A stretch of 64,000 nucleotides of DNA, from NCBI RefSeq assembly GCF_900172345.1, contig NZ_FWFY01000002.1, forward strand, positions 1 through 64,000, in the 5' to 3' direction. The notes under the pieces were generated by a model that did no database searches, was not told the origin of the DNA, and worked only from the letters and a program-made list of their open reading frames with translations. Source of the stretch: Limimaricola soesokkakensis. GTDB lineage: Bacteria; Pseudomonadota; Alphaproteobacteria; Rhodobacterales; Rhodobacteraceae. The first letter of the stretch is position 1. The number at the start of each line of letters is the position of its first letter. Made by a program: the position numbers and the translations under genes. Below, in pieces: positions 55,470 to 64,000 of this stretch.

Positions 55470-56261
55470 CTATGGCAAGAGCACGAGCCCCCCGGATATC
55501 AGGAGGAGCGCGCCAGTGATCCGCCTCCATACCGCTCCGCCGGGAGACAGTTTTTCGAGCAGCACCAGTAGCGCCAGACCGGCGATCCAGAGCGGGCTCA
55601 TCACTCCGCCCACGAAAAGCAGCAGCATCAGCGCCCAGCAGCAGCCGAGGCAGTACCCGCCGTGACCGAGGCCCACGGCCAGTGCGCCGCGCCAGCCCTG
55701 CCCCCGATGCCGGATCAGCCAGTCGACCGGGGATCGGCAATGCCGCAGGCAAGCCGCCTTGGCGGAGCTGAGTTGCCAGATGCCGGCGGCCAGCAGCAGC
55801 AGCCCGGACAACCCGTCGCTGGCGCTCGCCATACCCGGGGTCAGCAGACCGGCCCGCGACAGCAGGGCCTGCGCCACCGTCGCAGCGAGGCTGAAGCCGA
55901 GCCAGACCAAGAGGTAGCCCGCCACGAAGATCGCCGTCGCAGGGAAAGGCGCGGTGCCACTGGCACGCCGGTTCAGCGCGGCCGCGAGCAGGATCACGGG
56001 CGTGGCCGAGGGCAGCATCATCGCCACCATCATCACCCACCACATGACGATCATCGCCAAGCCATGACCCAAGGACCGGTCGAGGCCAGCCGGGGCCGCC
56101 TCGCCCCCGTGACCGAGCATCATGCCGTCGCGCGGCATCACGCCGCCCCCCGCAAGCGTGTAGGCCCATGCCAAAAGGCACATCGCAGCCAGCAGAACGA
56201 TGCATAGCGCACGGTCGCGCCGCAGCAGTCCCGCCATCACGGCGGGCGCCATCTCAGGCAT
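55470..56261 (-). CDS. DUF2182 integral membrane protein
   Basis: Protein of 263 residues with five to seven helices. The Met- and His-rich stretch PRDGMMLGHGG (about 38-48) and the run IVMWWVMMVAMMLPSA near 68 are the DUF2182 hallmark, and conserved cysteines (GYCLGCCWALM) lie near 210. The family is described as a predicted metal-binding membrane protein, and Met/His/Cys clusters suggest copper. The start at 56261 overlaps the DUF1326 gene by 8 nt; ATG 56252 is also possible. It forms a pair with the DUF1326 gene inside the ribosomal cluster. Confidence 0.83.
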   Translation of the reverse strand: MPEMAPAVMAGLLRRDRALCIVLLAAMCLLAWAYTLAGGGVMPRDGMMLGHGGEAAPAGLDRSLGHGLAMIVMWWVMMVAMMLPSATPVILLAAALNRRASGTAPFPATAIFVAGYLLVWLGFSLAATVAQALLSRAGLLTPGMASASDGLSGLLLLAAGIWQLSSAKAACLRHCRSPVDWLIRHRGQGWRGALAVGLGHGGYCLGCCWALMLLLFVGGVMSPLWIAGLALLVLLEKLSPGGAVWRRITGALLLISGGLVLLP

Positions 56262-56892
56262 GAACGACGCCTTGGCCGCTATGGTGCAGCCTGTTGAACT
56301 GTCCATAGCTATCGGAGAGATCCAGCGCGATGGCGCTGTCGGCACCGCTGCGCGAGGTGGCGCTGCCGATTTCGGCAAGCTCGAACTCGATCCCGCCGGG
56401 GATCTGGATCCGCACCCGGTGCTCGCCATCCGAATGCGGCGGGCGGATCGGCCGACCCTCGCCGGTGAGAACCCCGGGGATCGAGAGACGGGCGCGGCGG
56501 GCGTCGATGTCGAGGTCGAGATCGATTGGTCGGTACAGCGTCGGGTGGAGGAGGTCCGACATGGCCCGGAACACCCACCAATGAGTGGCCGCCTCCTCGG
56601 TCTCCTCGCCATGCAGCACGCGTTCGAGCGCGTTGCGCTGGTCGGCCGCCGCGCGCTCGTCGATCACCGCCTGCAACTCCCCGCCCCCCTCGAAGATCGG
56701 GCCGGGCCATGCGTAGAGCAGCGCGATCCTCAACCCGTCGAGACGGATGTCGCCGAAATGGCCGGTGTCGATGCTGAGCGCCTCGAAGCCCCTGCAATGG
56801 CCATGGGTCGGCAGATCCTCGAACTGGCACGGGCAGCCATAGCCGCAATTGCAGTTTCCAAAGGAACTGCCCTCGATGGACCAGTCGATCAT
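56254..56892 (-). CDS. DUF1326 cysteine-motif protein
   Basis: Protein of 212 residues. Its N-terminus carries GNCNCGYGCPCQF (13-25), four closely spaced cysteines that define DUF1326 and suggest metal binding. The rest is beta-rich with a conserved EETEEAATHWWVFRAM stretch. No signal peptide is seen, so it is probably cytoplasmic. GGGGGAGG precedes ATG 56892. It overlaps the DUF2182 membrane gene; the two travel together in many proteobacteria. A joint metal-handling role is an inference. Confidence 0.85.
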   Translation of the reverse strand: MIDWSIEGSSFGNCNCGYGCPCQFEDLPTHGHCRGFEALSIDTGHFGDIRLDGLRIALLYAWPGPIFEGGGELQAVIDERAAADQRNALERVLHGEETEEAATHWWVFRAMSDLLHPTLYRPIDLDLDIDARRARLSIPGVLTGEGRPIRPPHSDGEHRVRIQIPGGIEFELAEIGSATSRSGADSAIALDLSDSYGQFNRLHHSGQGVVHA

Positions 56893-56980
56893 GGCCGCCT
56901 CCCCCTGCTGGGAACCGCCCGCCCGCGCGGGGCGGGATCGAGGCCGGGCCGGACCGCCACGCGGCCGCGCGCCTGACGCA

Positions 56981-56989
56981 ATCATAGCA
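56981..56989 (-). promoter_or_regulatory. Candidate extended -10 promoter for the DUF1326-DUF2182 pair
   Basis: The minus strand reads TGC-TATGAT, an extended -10 (TGn) joined to a hexamer with five of six consensus bases. No -35 is seen. It lies 89 nt before the DUF1326 start, between that gene and the hairpin that follows rpmD. Confidence 0.45.
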
Positions 56990-57022
56990 GCGCCGTCCGA
57001 GTCGCGGGAGATCCCATACGAA

Positions 57023-57052
57023 AGGGGCGCCGCGGTTTCCCGCGACGCCCCT
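57023..57052 (-). terminator. Terminator-like hairpin after rpmD
   Basis: AGGGGCG and CGCGG pair with CCGCG and CGCCCCT around a TTTC loop, giving 12 pairs with one internal mismatch. It lies 22 nt past the rpmD stop. The minus strand continues TTCG, too short for a strong U-tract, so it may end transcription only partly. Confidence 0.5.
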
Positions 57053-57074
57053 CCATCCGCGCTGAGCCGGTGGC

Positions 57075-57260
57075 TCAGGCTTTCTCTTCGACGATCTGCA
57101 CGAGGTGCGGGATCGAGTTCACCATGCCGCGCACCGAGGGGGTGTCCTCGAGCTCGCGGGTGCGGTGCATCTTGTTGAGGCCCAGGCCCTTCAGCGTGGC
57201 ACGCTGCGAGGCGGGGCGACGGATCGGCGAGCCGATCTGCTTGACGACGATGGTTGCCAT
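57075..57260 (-). CDS. rpmD: 50S ribosomal protein L30
   Basis: L30 (61 residues) begins [20 protein letters not shown] and carries the [20 protein letters not shown] core. Small bacterial-type length. It follows rpsE by 11 nt and ends the block rpmC to rpmD before the inserted DUF1326 pair. Confidence 0.98.
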   Translation of the reverse strand: MATIVVKQIGSPIRRPASQRATLKGLGLNKMHRTRELEDTPSVRGMVNSIPHLVQIVEEKA

Positions 57261-57271
57261 GTCCGCTCTCC

Positions 57272-57829
57272 TCAGGCTTCGGCGACTTCGGCGCCGGCCT
57301 CTTCGGGCTTGCGCAGAATGTCGGCGACCTTCTTGCCGCGACGCTGGGCGACCGCACGCGGCGACTGCTCGGCCCGGAGGCCGTCCAGCGTGGCGCGGAT
57401 CATGTTGTACGGGTTCTGCGAGCCGAGCGATTTGGACACGACGTCCTGCAGGCCCAGCATCTCGAACACCGCACGCATCGGGCCGCCGGCGATGATGCCG
57501 GTACCCGCCGGAGCGGCACGCATCACGACGCGGCCGGCGCCGTGGCGACCTTCCATGTCGTGGTGCAGGGTCCGACCCTCGCGCAGCGGCACGCGGATCA
57601 GGTTGCGACGCGCCTGCTCGGTGGCCTTGCGGATGGCCTCGGGGACCTCCTTGGCCTTGCCCTTGCCGAAGCCGACACGGCCCTTCTGGTCGCCGACGAC
57701 GACGAGCGCCGCGAAGCCGAAGCGCTTGCCGCCCTTGACGGTCTTCGAGACCCGGTTGATCGCCACGAGACGATCGGCGAATTCCGGGTTCTCATCGCGG
57801 TCGCGGCGACGGTTGTCACGTTCTGCCAT
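57272..57829 (-). CDS. rpsE: 30S ribosomal protein S5
   Basis: S5 (185 residues) takes part in decoding accuracy. The [20 protein letters not shown] loop and the [16 protein letters not shown] domain are conserved. It lies 11 nt after rplR. The N-terminal [14 protein letters not shown] extension is charged, as in relatives. Confidence 0.99.
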   Translation of the reverse strand: MAERDNRRRDRDENPEFADRLVAINRVSKTVKGGKRFGFAALVVVGDQKGRVGFGKGKAKEVPEAIRKATEQARRNLIRVPLREGRTLHHDMEGRHGAGRVVMRAAPAGTGIIAGGPMRAVFEMLGLQDVVSKSLGSQNPYNMIRATLDGLRAEQSPRAVAQRRGKKVADILRKPEEAGAEVAEA

Positions 57830-57840
57830 GTTACGTCTCC

Positions 57841-58200
57841 TCAGATCTTCAGGCCGGCGTCACGGGCCGCGTCAGCGAGCGCCTTGACCTTGCCGTGGAA
57901 CAGGAAGCCGCCGCGGTCGAAATAGGCTTCGGACACGCCGGCCGCCTTCGCACGCTCTGCGATCGCCGCACCGACCTTCGCGGCCGCCTCGACGTTGTTC
58001 TTCCCGACGATGCCCAGATCCTTCTCGAGCGAGGAGGCCGAGGCGAGAGTGACGCCGTTCACGTCGTCGATCAGCTGGACGCTGATGTTCTTGTTGCTGC
58101 GGTGCACGGAGAGGCGCGGCCGCCCCGCATTCACCTTACGCAGCTTGCTCCGGACGCGCTGACGGCGCTTCAGGAACAGATCCCGTTTGCTGTTTGCCAT
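57841..58200 (-). CDS. rplR: 50S ribosomal protein L18
   Basis: L18 (119 residues) binds 5S r[23 protein letters not shown] and [20 protein letters not shown] are family blocks. It lies 12 nt after rplF, with a ribosome site inside the short gap. Confidence 0.99.
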   Translation of the reverse strand: MANSKRDLFLKRRQRVRSKLRKVNAGRPRLSVHRSNKNISVQLIDDVNGVTLASASSLEKDLGIVGKNNVEAAAKVGAAIAERAKAAGVSEAYFDRGGFLFHGKVKALADAARDAGLKI

Positions 58201-58212
58201 TTTTTCGCGTCC

Positions 58213-58746
58213 TTACTTCTTCTTGCCTTCCTTGCGGAAGATGAACTCGCCTTTGTAGCGGATGCCCTTGCCCTTGTAGGGCTCGGGCGCACGCCACTCG
58301 CGAATGTTCGCCGCAACCTGGCCAACCTGCTGCTGGTCGATGCCCTCGACCACGATCTCGGTCTGCTTGGGTGCCGTCACAGTGACGCCCTGCGGAACCT
58401 CGAAGTTCACGTCGTGGCTGTAGCCGAGCGCCAGCTTCAGGGTGTTGCCCTGCATCTGCGCGCGGTAGCCAACGCCCTGGATCTCGAGCTCCTTCTTGAA
58501 GCCCTCCGAGACGCCGGTGACGAGGTTCTGGACCATCGAGCGGGACATGCCCCACTGCTGGCGGGCGCGCTTGGACAGGCCGCGCGGCGTGACCGAGATC
58601 GCGCCGTCCTCGAGCTTCAGCGTGACGTCGTCGGTGGCGGTGAAGCTGCGGGTGCCCTTGGGGCCCTTCACTTCGACCGTCTGGCCGGAGACGTTGGCGG
58701 TGACGCCGCTCGGCAGAGCGACCGGGCGTTTACCGATACGAGACAT
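58213..58746 (-). CDS. rplF: 50S ribosomal protein L6
   Basis: L6 (177 residues) has two related domains. [20 protein letters not shown] opens it, and GVDQQ-type and [15 protein letters not shown] segments lie near the C-terminus, close to the translation-factor site. It follows rpsH by 12 nt. Confidence 0.99.
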   Translation of the reverse strand: MSRIGKRPVALPSGVTANVSGQTVEVKGPKGTRSFTATDDVTLKLEDGAISVTPRGLSKRARQQWGMSRSMVQNLVTGVSEGFKKELEIQGVGYRAQMQGNTLKLALGYSHDVNFEVPQGVTVTAPKQTEIVVEGIDQQQVGQVAANIREWRAPEPYKGKGIRYKGEFIFRKEGKKK

Positions 58747-58758
58747 TCCGGACCCTCC

Positions 58759-59151
58759 TTAGAATACGGTGCAAAGCACTTCGCCGCCGACATTGGCTGC
58801 GCGTGCATTTGCATCCGACATCACGCCGCGGGGCGTGGAGACGATCGAGACGCCGAGACCCTGGCGCGGAGCCGGGAGGTCCTGGACGCTCATGTAGACG
58901 CGGCGGCCGGGCTTGGACACGCGCTTGAGCTCGCGGATCACCGGTGCGCCTTCGTAGTAGCGCAGGCTGATCTCGAGCGCGGGGTGCCCGTCCTTGCCGG
59001 TCGTCTTCTCGTAGCCGCGGATGTAGCCCTCGTCCGCGAGGACGTCGAGCACCCAGGCGCGCAGCTTGGAGGCGGGGGTGATGACGGTGGACTTGTGACG
59101 CATCTGCGCGTTGCGGATGCGGGTCAGCATATCACCGATGGGATCGTTCAT
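58759..59151 (-). CDS. rpsH: 30S ribosomal protein S8
   Basis: S8 (130 residues) binds the central domain of 16S rRNA and, in E. coli, represses its own operon. The start [20 protein letters not shown] and the end [18 protein letters not shown] are typical. Whether it self-regulates here cannot be read. It lies 13 nt after rpsN. Confidence 0.99.
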   Translation of the reverse strand: MNDPIGDMLTRIRNAQMRHKSTVITPASKLRAWVLDVLADEGYIRGYEKTTGKDGHPALEISLRYYEGAPVIRELKRVSKPGRRVYMSVQDLPAPRQGLGVSIVSTPRGVMSDANARAANVGGEVLCTVF

Positions 59152-59164
59152 CTGTGGACCCTCC

Positions 59165-59470
59165 TTACCAGCTCGACTTGACCATGCCGGGGATTTCCCC
59201 GTTCGAGCCGAGCTCGCGCAGCATGATCCGGCTGAGTTTCAGCTTGCGGTAATAGGCGTGCGGACGCCCCGTCAGCTGGCAGCGGTTGTGAAGACGGGTG
59301 GGCGAGCTGTTGCGCGGCAGTTGCGCGAGCTTCAGGTTCGCCTTGAAGCGCTCTTCCACGGGCTTGTCTTTGTCGTTCGCGATCGCCTTGAGCTCGGCGC
59401 GCTTGGCGGCATACTGCGCTACCAGACGCTCGCGCTTCTTCTCGCGTTCGATCATGGATTTCTTGGCCAT
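59165..59470 (-). CDS. rpsN: 30S ribosomal protein S14, zinc-free form
   Basis: S14 (101 residues) is of the long type that lacks the four-cysteine zinc site. [20 protein letters not shown] starts it and [20 protein letters not shown] is the conserved core. No second, zinc-type copy is in the window. It lies 21 nt after rplE. Confidence 0.99.
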   Translation of the reverse strand: MAKKSMIEREKKRERLVAQYAAKRAELKAIANDKDKPVEERFKANLKLAQLPRNSSPTRLHNRCQLTGRPHAYYRKLKLSRIMLRELGSNGEIPGMVKSSW

Positions 59471-59491
59471 ATCTCTCTTTCCTCCCGCGGA

Positions 59492-60055
59492 TCAGCTGTT
59501 GAACGGCATGTTGAAATGCTTCAACAGCGCCTTCGCTTCCGCGTCGGTCTTCGCGGTGGTGCAGATGACGATATCCATGCCCCAGACCTCATCGACCTTG
59601 TCGAAGTTGATCTCCGGGAACACGATGTGCTCCTTCAGGCCCATGGCGTAGTTGCCACGGCCGTCGAAGCTCTTGCCCGAGACGCCGCGGAAGTCGCGGA
59701 TCCGGGGCATCGCCACGGTGATCAGGCGATCGAGGAATTCGTACATCCGGTCGCCACGCAGGGTCACCTTCGCACCGAGCGGCATGTCCTCGCGGACGCG
59801 GAAGCCGGCGATCGACTTCTTGGCCTTGGTGACGACGGCGCGCTGACCGGCGATCGTCGAAAGATCGTCCTGGGCGGACTTGGCTTTCTTGGAATCGCGG
59901 ACGGCCTCGGCCCCGGCGCCGATGTTCAGGACGATCTTGTCCAGGCGCGGGATCTGCATGTCGTTCTTGTAGCCGAACTCTTCGCGGAGCTTGGCCTTGA
60001 TCTCGTCGGCGAAGGTCGCCTTGAGACGCGGGGTGTAGTTCGCGGTATCGAGCAT
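59492..60055 (-). CDS. rplE: 50S ribosomal protein L5
   Basis: L5 (187 residues) binds 5S rRNA and P-site tRNA. The [20 protein letters not shown] and [20 protein letters not shown] blocks are present. Its ATG shares one base with the rplX stop. Confidence 0.99.
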   Translation of the reverse strand: MLDTANYTPRLKATFADEIKAKLREEFGYKNDMQIPRLDKIVLNIGAGAEAVRDSKKAKSAQDDLSTIAGQRAVVTKAKKSIAGFRVREDMPLGAKVTLRGDRMYEFLDRLITVAMPRIRDFRGVSGKSFDGRGNYAMGLKEHIVFPEINFDKVDEVWGMDIVICTTAKTDAEAKALLKHFNMPFNS

Positions 60056-60360
60056 CAGATCACGTCCCCGGTGGTTTTGGCGAAACGCACCTTCTTGCCG
60101 TCTTCCTCGCGGAAGCCGACGCGGGCCGGTTTGCCGTTGGCATCGACGATGGCCAGGTTCGACAGCTGGATCGGCATCGCCTTGGGCTGGCGGCCACCTT
60201 GGTCGGTCTGGCTCTGCTTGACGTGGCGGATCGCGACGTTGATGCCCTCGACCACGGCCTTGCCGGCCTTCGGGTCGACGGACTGGATCTCGCCGGTCTT
60301 GCCCTTGTCCTTGCCGGTCAGGACGACGACCTTGTCACCTTTGCGGAGTTTGGCAGCCAT
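60055..60360 (-). CDS. rplX: 50S ribosomal protein L24
   Basis: L24 (101 residues) starts 50S assembly. It begins with the KOW motif ([20 protein letters not shown]) and has the central [17 protein letters not shown]. It touches both neighbours (1-nt overlaps with rplN and rplE). Confidence 0.99.
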   Translation of the reverse strand: MAAKLRKGDKVVVLTGKDKGKTGEIQSVDPKAGKAVVEGINVAIRHVKQSQTDQGGRQPKAMPIQLSNLAIVDANGKPARVGFREEDGKKVRFAKTTGDVI

Positions 60361-60728
60361 TACAGCACCTCCGGCGCGAGCGAGATGATCTTCATGAAGT
60401 TCTTCGCGCGCAGCTCGCGAACCACCGGCCCGAAGATACGGGTGCCGACCGGCTCGTTGTTGTTGTTGAGGATGACGGCCGCGTTGCGGTCGAAGCGGAT
60501 CGAAGTGCCGTCTTCGCGGCGAACTTCCTTGGCGGTGCGCACGACGACGGCCTTGCGGACGTCACCTTTCTTCACGCGGCCACGGGGGATCGCTTCCTTG
60601 ACGGACACCACGATGATGTCGCCGACCGACGCATACCGGCGGTGCGAACCGCCGAGGACCTTGATGCACTGCACCCGGCGTGCGCCGGAGTTGTCAGCGA
60701 CATCCAGATTGGTCTGCATCTGGATCAT
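60360..60728 (-). CDS. rplN: 50S ribosomal protein L14
   Basis: L14 (122 residues) lies at the subunit interface. [20 protein letters not shown] and [20 protein letters not shown] are nearly universal. It follows rpsQ by 76 nt, the longest gap within this block; no clear promoter or hairpin was seen there. Confidence 0.99.
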   Translation of the reverse strand: MIQMQTNLDVADNSGARRVQCIKVLGGSHRRYASVGDIIVVSVKEAIPRGRVKKGDVRKAVVVRTAKEVRREDGTSIRFDRNAAVILNNNNEPVGTRIFGPVVRELRAKNFMKIISLAPEVL

Positions 60729-60804
60729 GGGTTTCTCCCGACCTTTGGGGGGCTCTCAATGGCCTTCTCCCCAGGGTTTCGTTCAAGCTGGAAGATGAGG
60801 CGCC

Positions 60805-61035
60805 TTACTCGGCGATCACTTCCCAGCGCTTGGTCTTGGACTTCGGGGCGCACTCCTGGATGCGGACGGTATCGCCGACATTGAAGGTGTTCGCCTCGTC
60901 GTGAGCCCGGTACTTCTTGGACTTACGGATCGTCTTCTTCAGAACCGGATGCGTGAAACGACGCTCGACCGAAACGGTGACGGTCTGCGCGTTCTGGTTC
61001 GAGGTCACGACGCCTTGCAGGATGCGTTTGGGCAT
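60805..61035 (-). CDS. rpsQ: 30S ribosomal protein S17
   Basis: S17 (76 residues) has the OB-fold start [20 protein letters not shown] and the [20 protein letters not shown] block. It binds the 5' domain of 16S rRNA. It is 4 nt after rpmC. Confidence 0.99.
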   Translation of the reverse strand: MPKRILQGVVTSNQNAQTVTVSVERRFTHPVLKKTIRKSKKYRAHDEANTFNVGDTVRIQECAPKSKTKRWEVIAE

Positions 61036-61039
61036 GGGC

Positions 61040-61255
61040 TCAGGCCTCCGTGCCGGCGGCCGCGGCCGCCTTCTGGTTCAGAATGGTGTGGATACGGGCG
61101 ACGTCACGCTTGACGACGCGCATCCGCGCGGTGTTCTCAAGCTGGCCGGTGGCCTGCTGGAAGCGCAGGTTGAACGCTTCTTTCTTCAGATCGACAAGCT
61201 GCTCGCGGAGCTGGTCCGCGGTCTTGTCGCGGAGTTCCTTGGCATGGAGCGCCAT
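61040..61255 (-). CDS. rpmC: 50S ribosomal protein L29
   Basis: L29 (71 residues) sits near the exit tunnel. [20 protein letters not shown] is the family signature and the C-terminus is Ala-rich. A good ribosome site (GAAAGGAAAG) precedes the ATG. It is separated from rplP by the acetyltransferase gene, 156 nt upstream. Confidence 0.98.
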   Translation of the reverse strand: MALHAKELRDKTADQLREQLVDLKKEAFNLRFQQATGQLENTARMRVVKRDVARIHTILNQKAAAAAGTEA

Positions 61256-61411
61256 GGGGCTTTCCTTTCGACATCACCGGAAGGCCCCTTTCATCATCGA
61301 GAGGGTCACCCTGATTCCGGTGGACTAGGTGAATGAGCGCTGTCCCTAGACGACATGGGCACAGGATGCAAACCCTTTCTCCCGAAGGGGCGCCGCAGCC
61401 TCGTACAGGCG

Positions 61412-61936
61412 TCACGGATCAGGCGGGACCCGGGAGCGGTGCCGCCATATCTCGGGGTCGGGCCAGCGGGGGTGGTGTCGCTCGAAGCGCGCACCCAGCC
61501 GTCGGGCGACCGTCTTCGAGCGGTGATTGGCGGGATCGATATAGCTGACCGGAGGCGGCCAGCCCAGATCCTCCAAGAGATCGTGCACCGCCTTGGCCGC
61601 TTCGGTGGCGTAGCCCCTCCCCTCATGGCCCTCCAACAGACTCCAGCCGATCTCGGCCTCGTCCCAGCCTTCGGGATGCCAGACACCGGTCAGTCCGATC
61701 GGGACCTCGTGGCGCAGCAACGTGTAATTGCCGAACCCCTTGATGTCCCAAAGAGCCATTTCGACGCAGAGCGACTCGAACGCCTCCGGGCGGTCCATCG
61801 GCCCCAGCGCCATCGCCGAGCGTTTGCTCGCGTAGAAGCTGACATAGGGTTTGAGATCGCGGGGCTCCGGTCGCCGCAGCACCAGCCGCACGCTCCGCAG
61901 ACGTTCGGGGATCAGTGGTCCGAGGATGTCGGCCAT
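61412..61936 (-). CDS. GNAT-family N-acetyltransferase (RimJ/RimL-like)
   Basis: Acetyltransferase of 174 residues in the RimJ/RimL/Acetyltransf_3 group: RLVLRRPEPRDLKPYVSFYA at the start, IGLTGVWHPEGWDEAEIGWS in the centre and the acetyl-CoA loop LEGHEGRGYATEAAKAV near 100. RimJ/RimL modify ribosomal protein N-termini, which would fit its site inside the ribosomal operon, but small-molecule targets are equally common. It lies between rplP and rpmC, after a terminator and an inverted repeat with a promoter-like element. Confidence 0.87.
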   Translation of the reverse strand: MADILGPLIPERLRSVRLVLRRPEPRDLKPYVSFYASKRSAMALGPMDRPEAFESLCVEMALWDIKGFGNYTLLRHEVPIGLTGVWHPEGWDEAEIGWSLLEGHEGRGYATEAAKAVHDLLEDLGWPPPVSYIDPANHRSKTVARRLGARFERHHPRWPDPEIWRHRSRVPPDP

Positions 61937-61988
61937 GGCACCTCTTCGCGGCGAGACACATGCGACGCGCCGCTGTTCGTTGCATCAG

Positions 61989-62008
61989 GCACCATACCAG
62001 AATGGTGC
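61989..62008 (-). promoter_or_regulatory. 20-bp inverted repeat over a candidate promoter of the acetyltransferase gene
   Basis: GCACCAT and ATGGTGC flank 6 nt in a perfect inverted repeat. On the minus strand the repeat contains TGG-TATGGT, an extended -10-like element (61991-61999), 55 nt before the acetyltransferase ATG. A regulator bound here would cover the promoter. No -35 is visible. Confidence 0.4.
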
Positions 62009-62064
62009 ACAGGCGAGGCGGCTCGAGGCCAAGCGCGCAGTTGGCTCCTAGGCGCGGTACGAGA

Positions 62065-62094
62065 AAGCCCCCGCCGATCGCTCGGCGGGGGCTT
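62065..62094 (-). terminator. Terminator-like hairpin after rplP
   Basis: A 13-bp perfect stem, AAGCCCCCGCCGA with TCGGCGGGGGCTT, has a 4-nt loop. On the minus strand TCTC follows the stem's TT, a short U-tract. It lies 36 nt after rplP, in the middle of the classical S10 operon, so genes from the acetyltransferase on would need read-through or a new promoter. Confidence 0.75.
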
Positions 62095-62129
62095 CGATGT
62101 CGTCGTCGGAGCCGAAACTCCAGACCGGC

Positions 62130-62543
62130 TTACCAGTCCTCGCGGACCACGGTGCGGGTCTTGATCGGCAGCTTCATCGCGGCGAGGCGAAGAGCTTCGC
62201 GGGCGATTTCCTCGCTCACGCCGTCGATCTCGAACATCACCCGGCCAGGCTTGACCTTGGCGGCCCAGAAATCGACCGAACCCTTACCCTTACCCATCCG
62301 GACTTCGGTGGGCTTGGAGGTCACGGGCGTGTCCGGGAAGATCCGGATCCAGACCCGGCCCTGACGCTTCATGTGACGGGTCAGGGCGCGGCGGGCAGCC
62401 TCGATCTGACGCGCGGTGATGCGCTCGGGCTGCACGGCCTTCAGGCCATAGGCGCCGAAATCCAGGTTGAAGCCACCCTTGGCCTCACCGTGAATGCGGC
62501 CCTTGTGCTGCTTGCGGAACTTGGTGCGCTTCGGTTGAAGCAT
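62130..62543 (-). CDS. rplP: 50S ribosomal protein L16
   Basis: L16 (137 residues) organises the peptidyl-transferase region. [20 protein letters not shown] and [20 protein letters not shown] are conserved. It ends the rplB-to-rplP block; a terminator-like hairpin follows. It lies 14 nt after rpsC. Confidence 0.99.
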   Translation of the reverse strand: MLQPKRTKFRKQHKGRIHGEAKGGFNLDFGAYGLKAVQPERITARQIEAARRALTRHMKRQGRVWIRIFPDTPVTSKPTEVRMGKGKGSVDFWAAKVKPGRVMFEIDGVSEEIAREALRLAAMKLPIKTRTVVREDW

Positions 62544-62557
62544 GTCTCAGCCCTCCC

Positions 62558-63264
<707 letters not shown>

Positions 63265-63265
<1 letters not shown>

Positions 63266-63645
63266 TAGGCTTGCTCCTCGACCTGGCGGACCTTGATGGT
63301 GAGTTCCGAGAACGGCTTGACGATCTTGCCGAACCGGCCACGGGCCCGCGGACGGCCGCGCTTCATGATCAGGTTCTTCCCGACCCAAGCCTCGGCGACG
63401 ACCAGCTCGTCGACGTCGAGGTTGTGGTTGTTCTCGGCGTTCGCGATCGCGGATTGCAGGCACTTCTTGACGTCGCCGGCGATGCGCTTCTTCGAGAAGG
63501 TCAGGTCCGACAGGGCCTTCTCCACCTTCTTGCCGCGGATCATCGCGGCAACGAGGTTGAGCTTCTGCGGGCTGGTGCGCAGCATCCGGGTCTTGGCCAT
63601 CGCCTCGTTATCGGCGACGCGGCGGGGATTCTTGTCCTTGCTCAT
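63265..63645 (-). CDS. rplV: 50S ribosomal protein L22
   Basis: L22 (126 residues) lines the exit tunnel. [20 protein letters not shown] and [20 protein letters not shown] (hairpin tip region) are typical. It begins 3 nt after rpsS. Confidence 0.99.
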
Positions 63646-63648
63646 GGC

Positions 63649-63927
63649 TTACTTCCGCTTCGCTTTCTTGTCGGCGGCGTGACCGTGATAGGTGCGGGTC
63701 GGCGAATACTCACCGAACTTCTGACCGATCATGTCTTCGCTGACGTTGACGGGGATGTGCTTGTGACCGTTGTACACACCGAAGGTCAGTCCCACGAACT
63801 GGGGCAGGATCGTCGAACGGCGCGACCAGATCTTGATCACTTCGTTGCGGCCGGACTCGCGCGACGCTTCGGCTTTCTTGAGCACGTAAGCATCGACGAA
63901 AGGGCCTTTCCAAACAGAACGAGCCAT
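63649..63927 (-). CDS. rpsS: 30S ribosomal protein S19
   Basis: S19 (92 residues) binds 16S rRNA in the head with S13. [20 protein letters not shown] and [20 protein letters not shown] are conserved. It follows rplB by 3 nt. Confidence 0.99.
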   Translation of the reverse strand: MARSVWKGPFVDAYVLKKAEASRESGRNEVIKIWSRRSTILPQFVGLTFGVYNGHKHIPVNVSEDMIGQKFGEYSPTRTYHGHAADKKAKRK

Positions 63928-63930
63928 GTG

Positions 63931-64000
63931 TTAACGGCCTTTCTTGCGAGCGTGGCGCGAACGAAGGATGAGCTTCGACGACGCCTTGTTCTTGTCACGG
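63931..64000 (-). CDS. rplB: 50S ribosomal protein L2, C-terminal end only (cut by the window)
   Basis: The last 22 codons before TAA read RDKNKASSKLILRSRHARKK and end in GR, the standard L2 C-terminus. The rest of the gene, and the upstream S10 operon genes, lie beyond position 64000. Confidence 0.95.
   Translation of the reverse strand, partial: RDKNKASSKLILRSRHARKKGR

Overview
The window looks like chromosomal DNA of a Rhodobacteraceae-type alphaproteobacterium. The evidence is very GC-rich coding, a glpSTPQUV-type glycerol ABC transporter, a bztABCD-type acidic amino acid transporter, an ATP12-type F1 assembly factor, and the order secY-adk-rpsM-rpsK-rpoA-rplQ. The genus cannot be named from the sequence alone. 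No insertion sequence, prophage, integrase or CRISPR array was seen. The 'accessory' content is small gene groups lodged between housekeeping genes.

Layout. 1-424: promoter and leader of a ribosomal RNA operon reading leftwards out of the window; the 16S gene itself lies off the edge. 425-11816: a complete glycerol uptake and catabolism locus. glpD-S-T-P-Q-U-V-K plus a co-translated iron-type alcohol dehydrogenase read left, and the DeoR repressor gene glpR is divergent. 11891-19113: small regulators and membrane proteins (VTT-like, LysR, an orphan DUF2384 antitoxin-like protein, TRIC channel, Na+/alanine symporter, CaCA exchanger) and a coiled-coil membrane protein with a repeated VTDLP motif. 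19217-25417: a sulfotransferase and four glycosyltransferase genes, one of them a GT4-HAD fusion resembling sucrose-phosphate synthase/phosphatase. This is the best candidate for an undescribed pathway.

25572-30785: TerB-like and DUF2934 proteins, tRNA-Arg(ACG), an orphan histidine kinase, and a VTT membrane protein with a flavin oxidoreductase. 31028-38609: rpmH-rnpA-yidD, a 37-codon remnant of a Cu,Zn superoxide dismutase gene, ttcA, a GGDEF/EAL protein with a destroyed GGDEF motif, yidC, engB, argB and a SixA-type phosphatase. 38695-43496: bztABCD. 43756-46539: crcB-rluA-type synthase-HAD-ATP12 overlapping operon. 46737-49915: ABM-fold protein, fatty acid hydroxylase, rarA with a perfect DnaA box, and a LuxR-type receptor with no synthase gene nearby.

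50070-64000: the S10/spc/alpha ribosomal protein clusters, all reading left, from a partial rplB to rplQ. They are interrupted twice: a GNAT acetyltransferase between rplP and rpmC, and a DUF1326-DUF2182 pair between rpmD and rplO. Terminator-like hairpins and fresh promoter candidates around both insertions suggest that the ancestral superoperon has been cut into separately controlled blocks. Strong intergenic hairpins recur throughout the window (glpV-glpK, bztA-bztB, rpsK-rpoA, rpoA-rplQ), probably tuning the amounts of individual proteins within operons.
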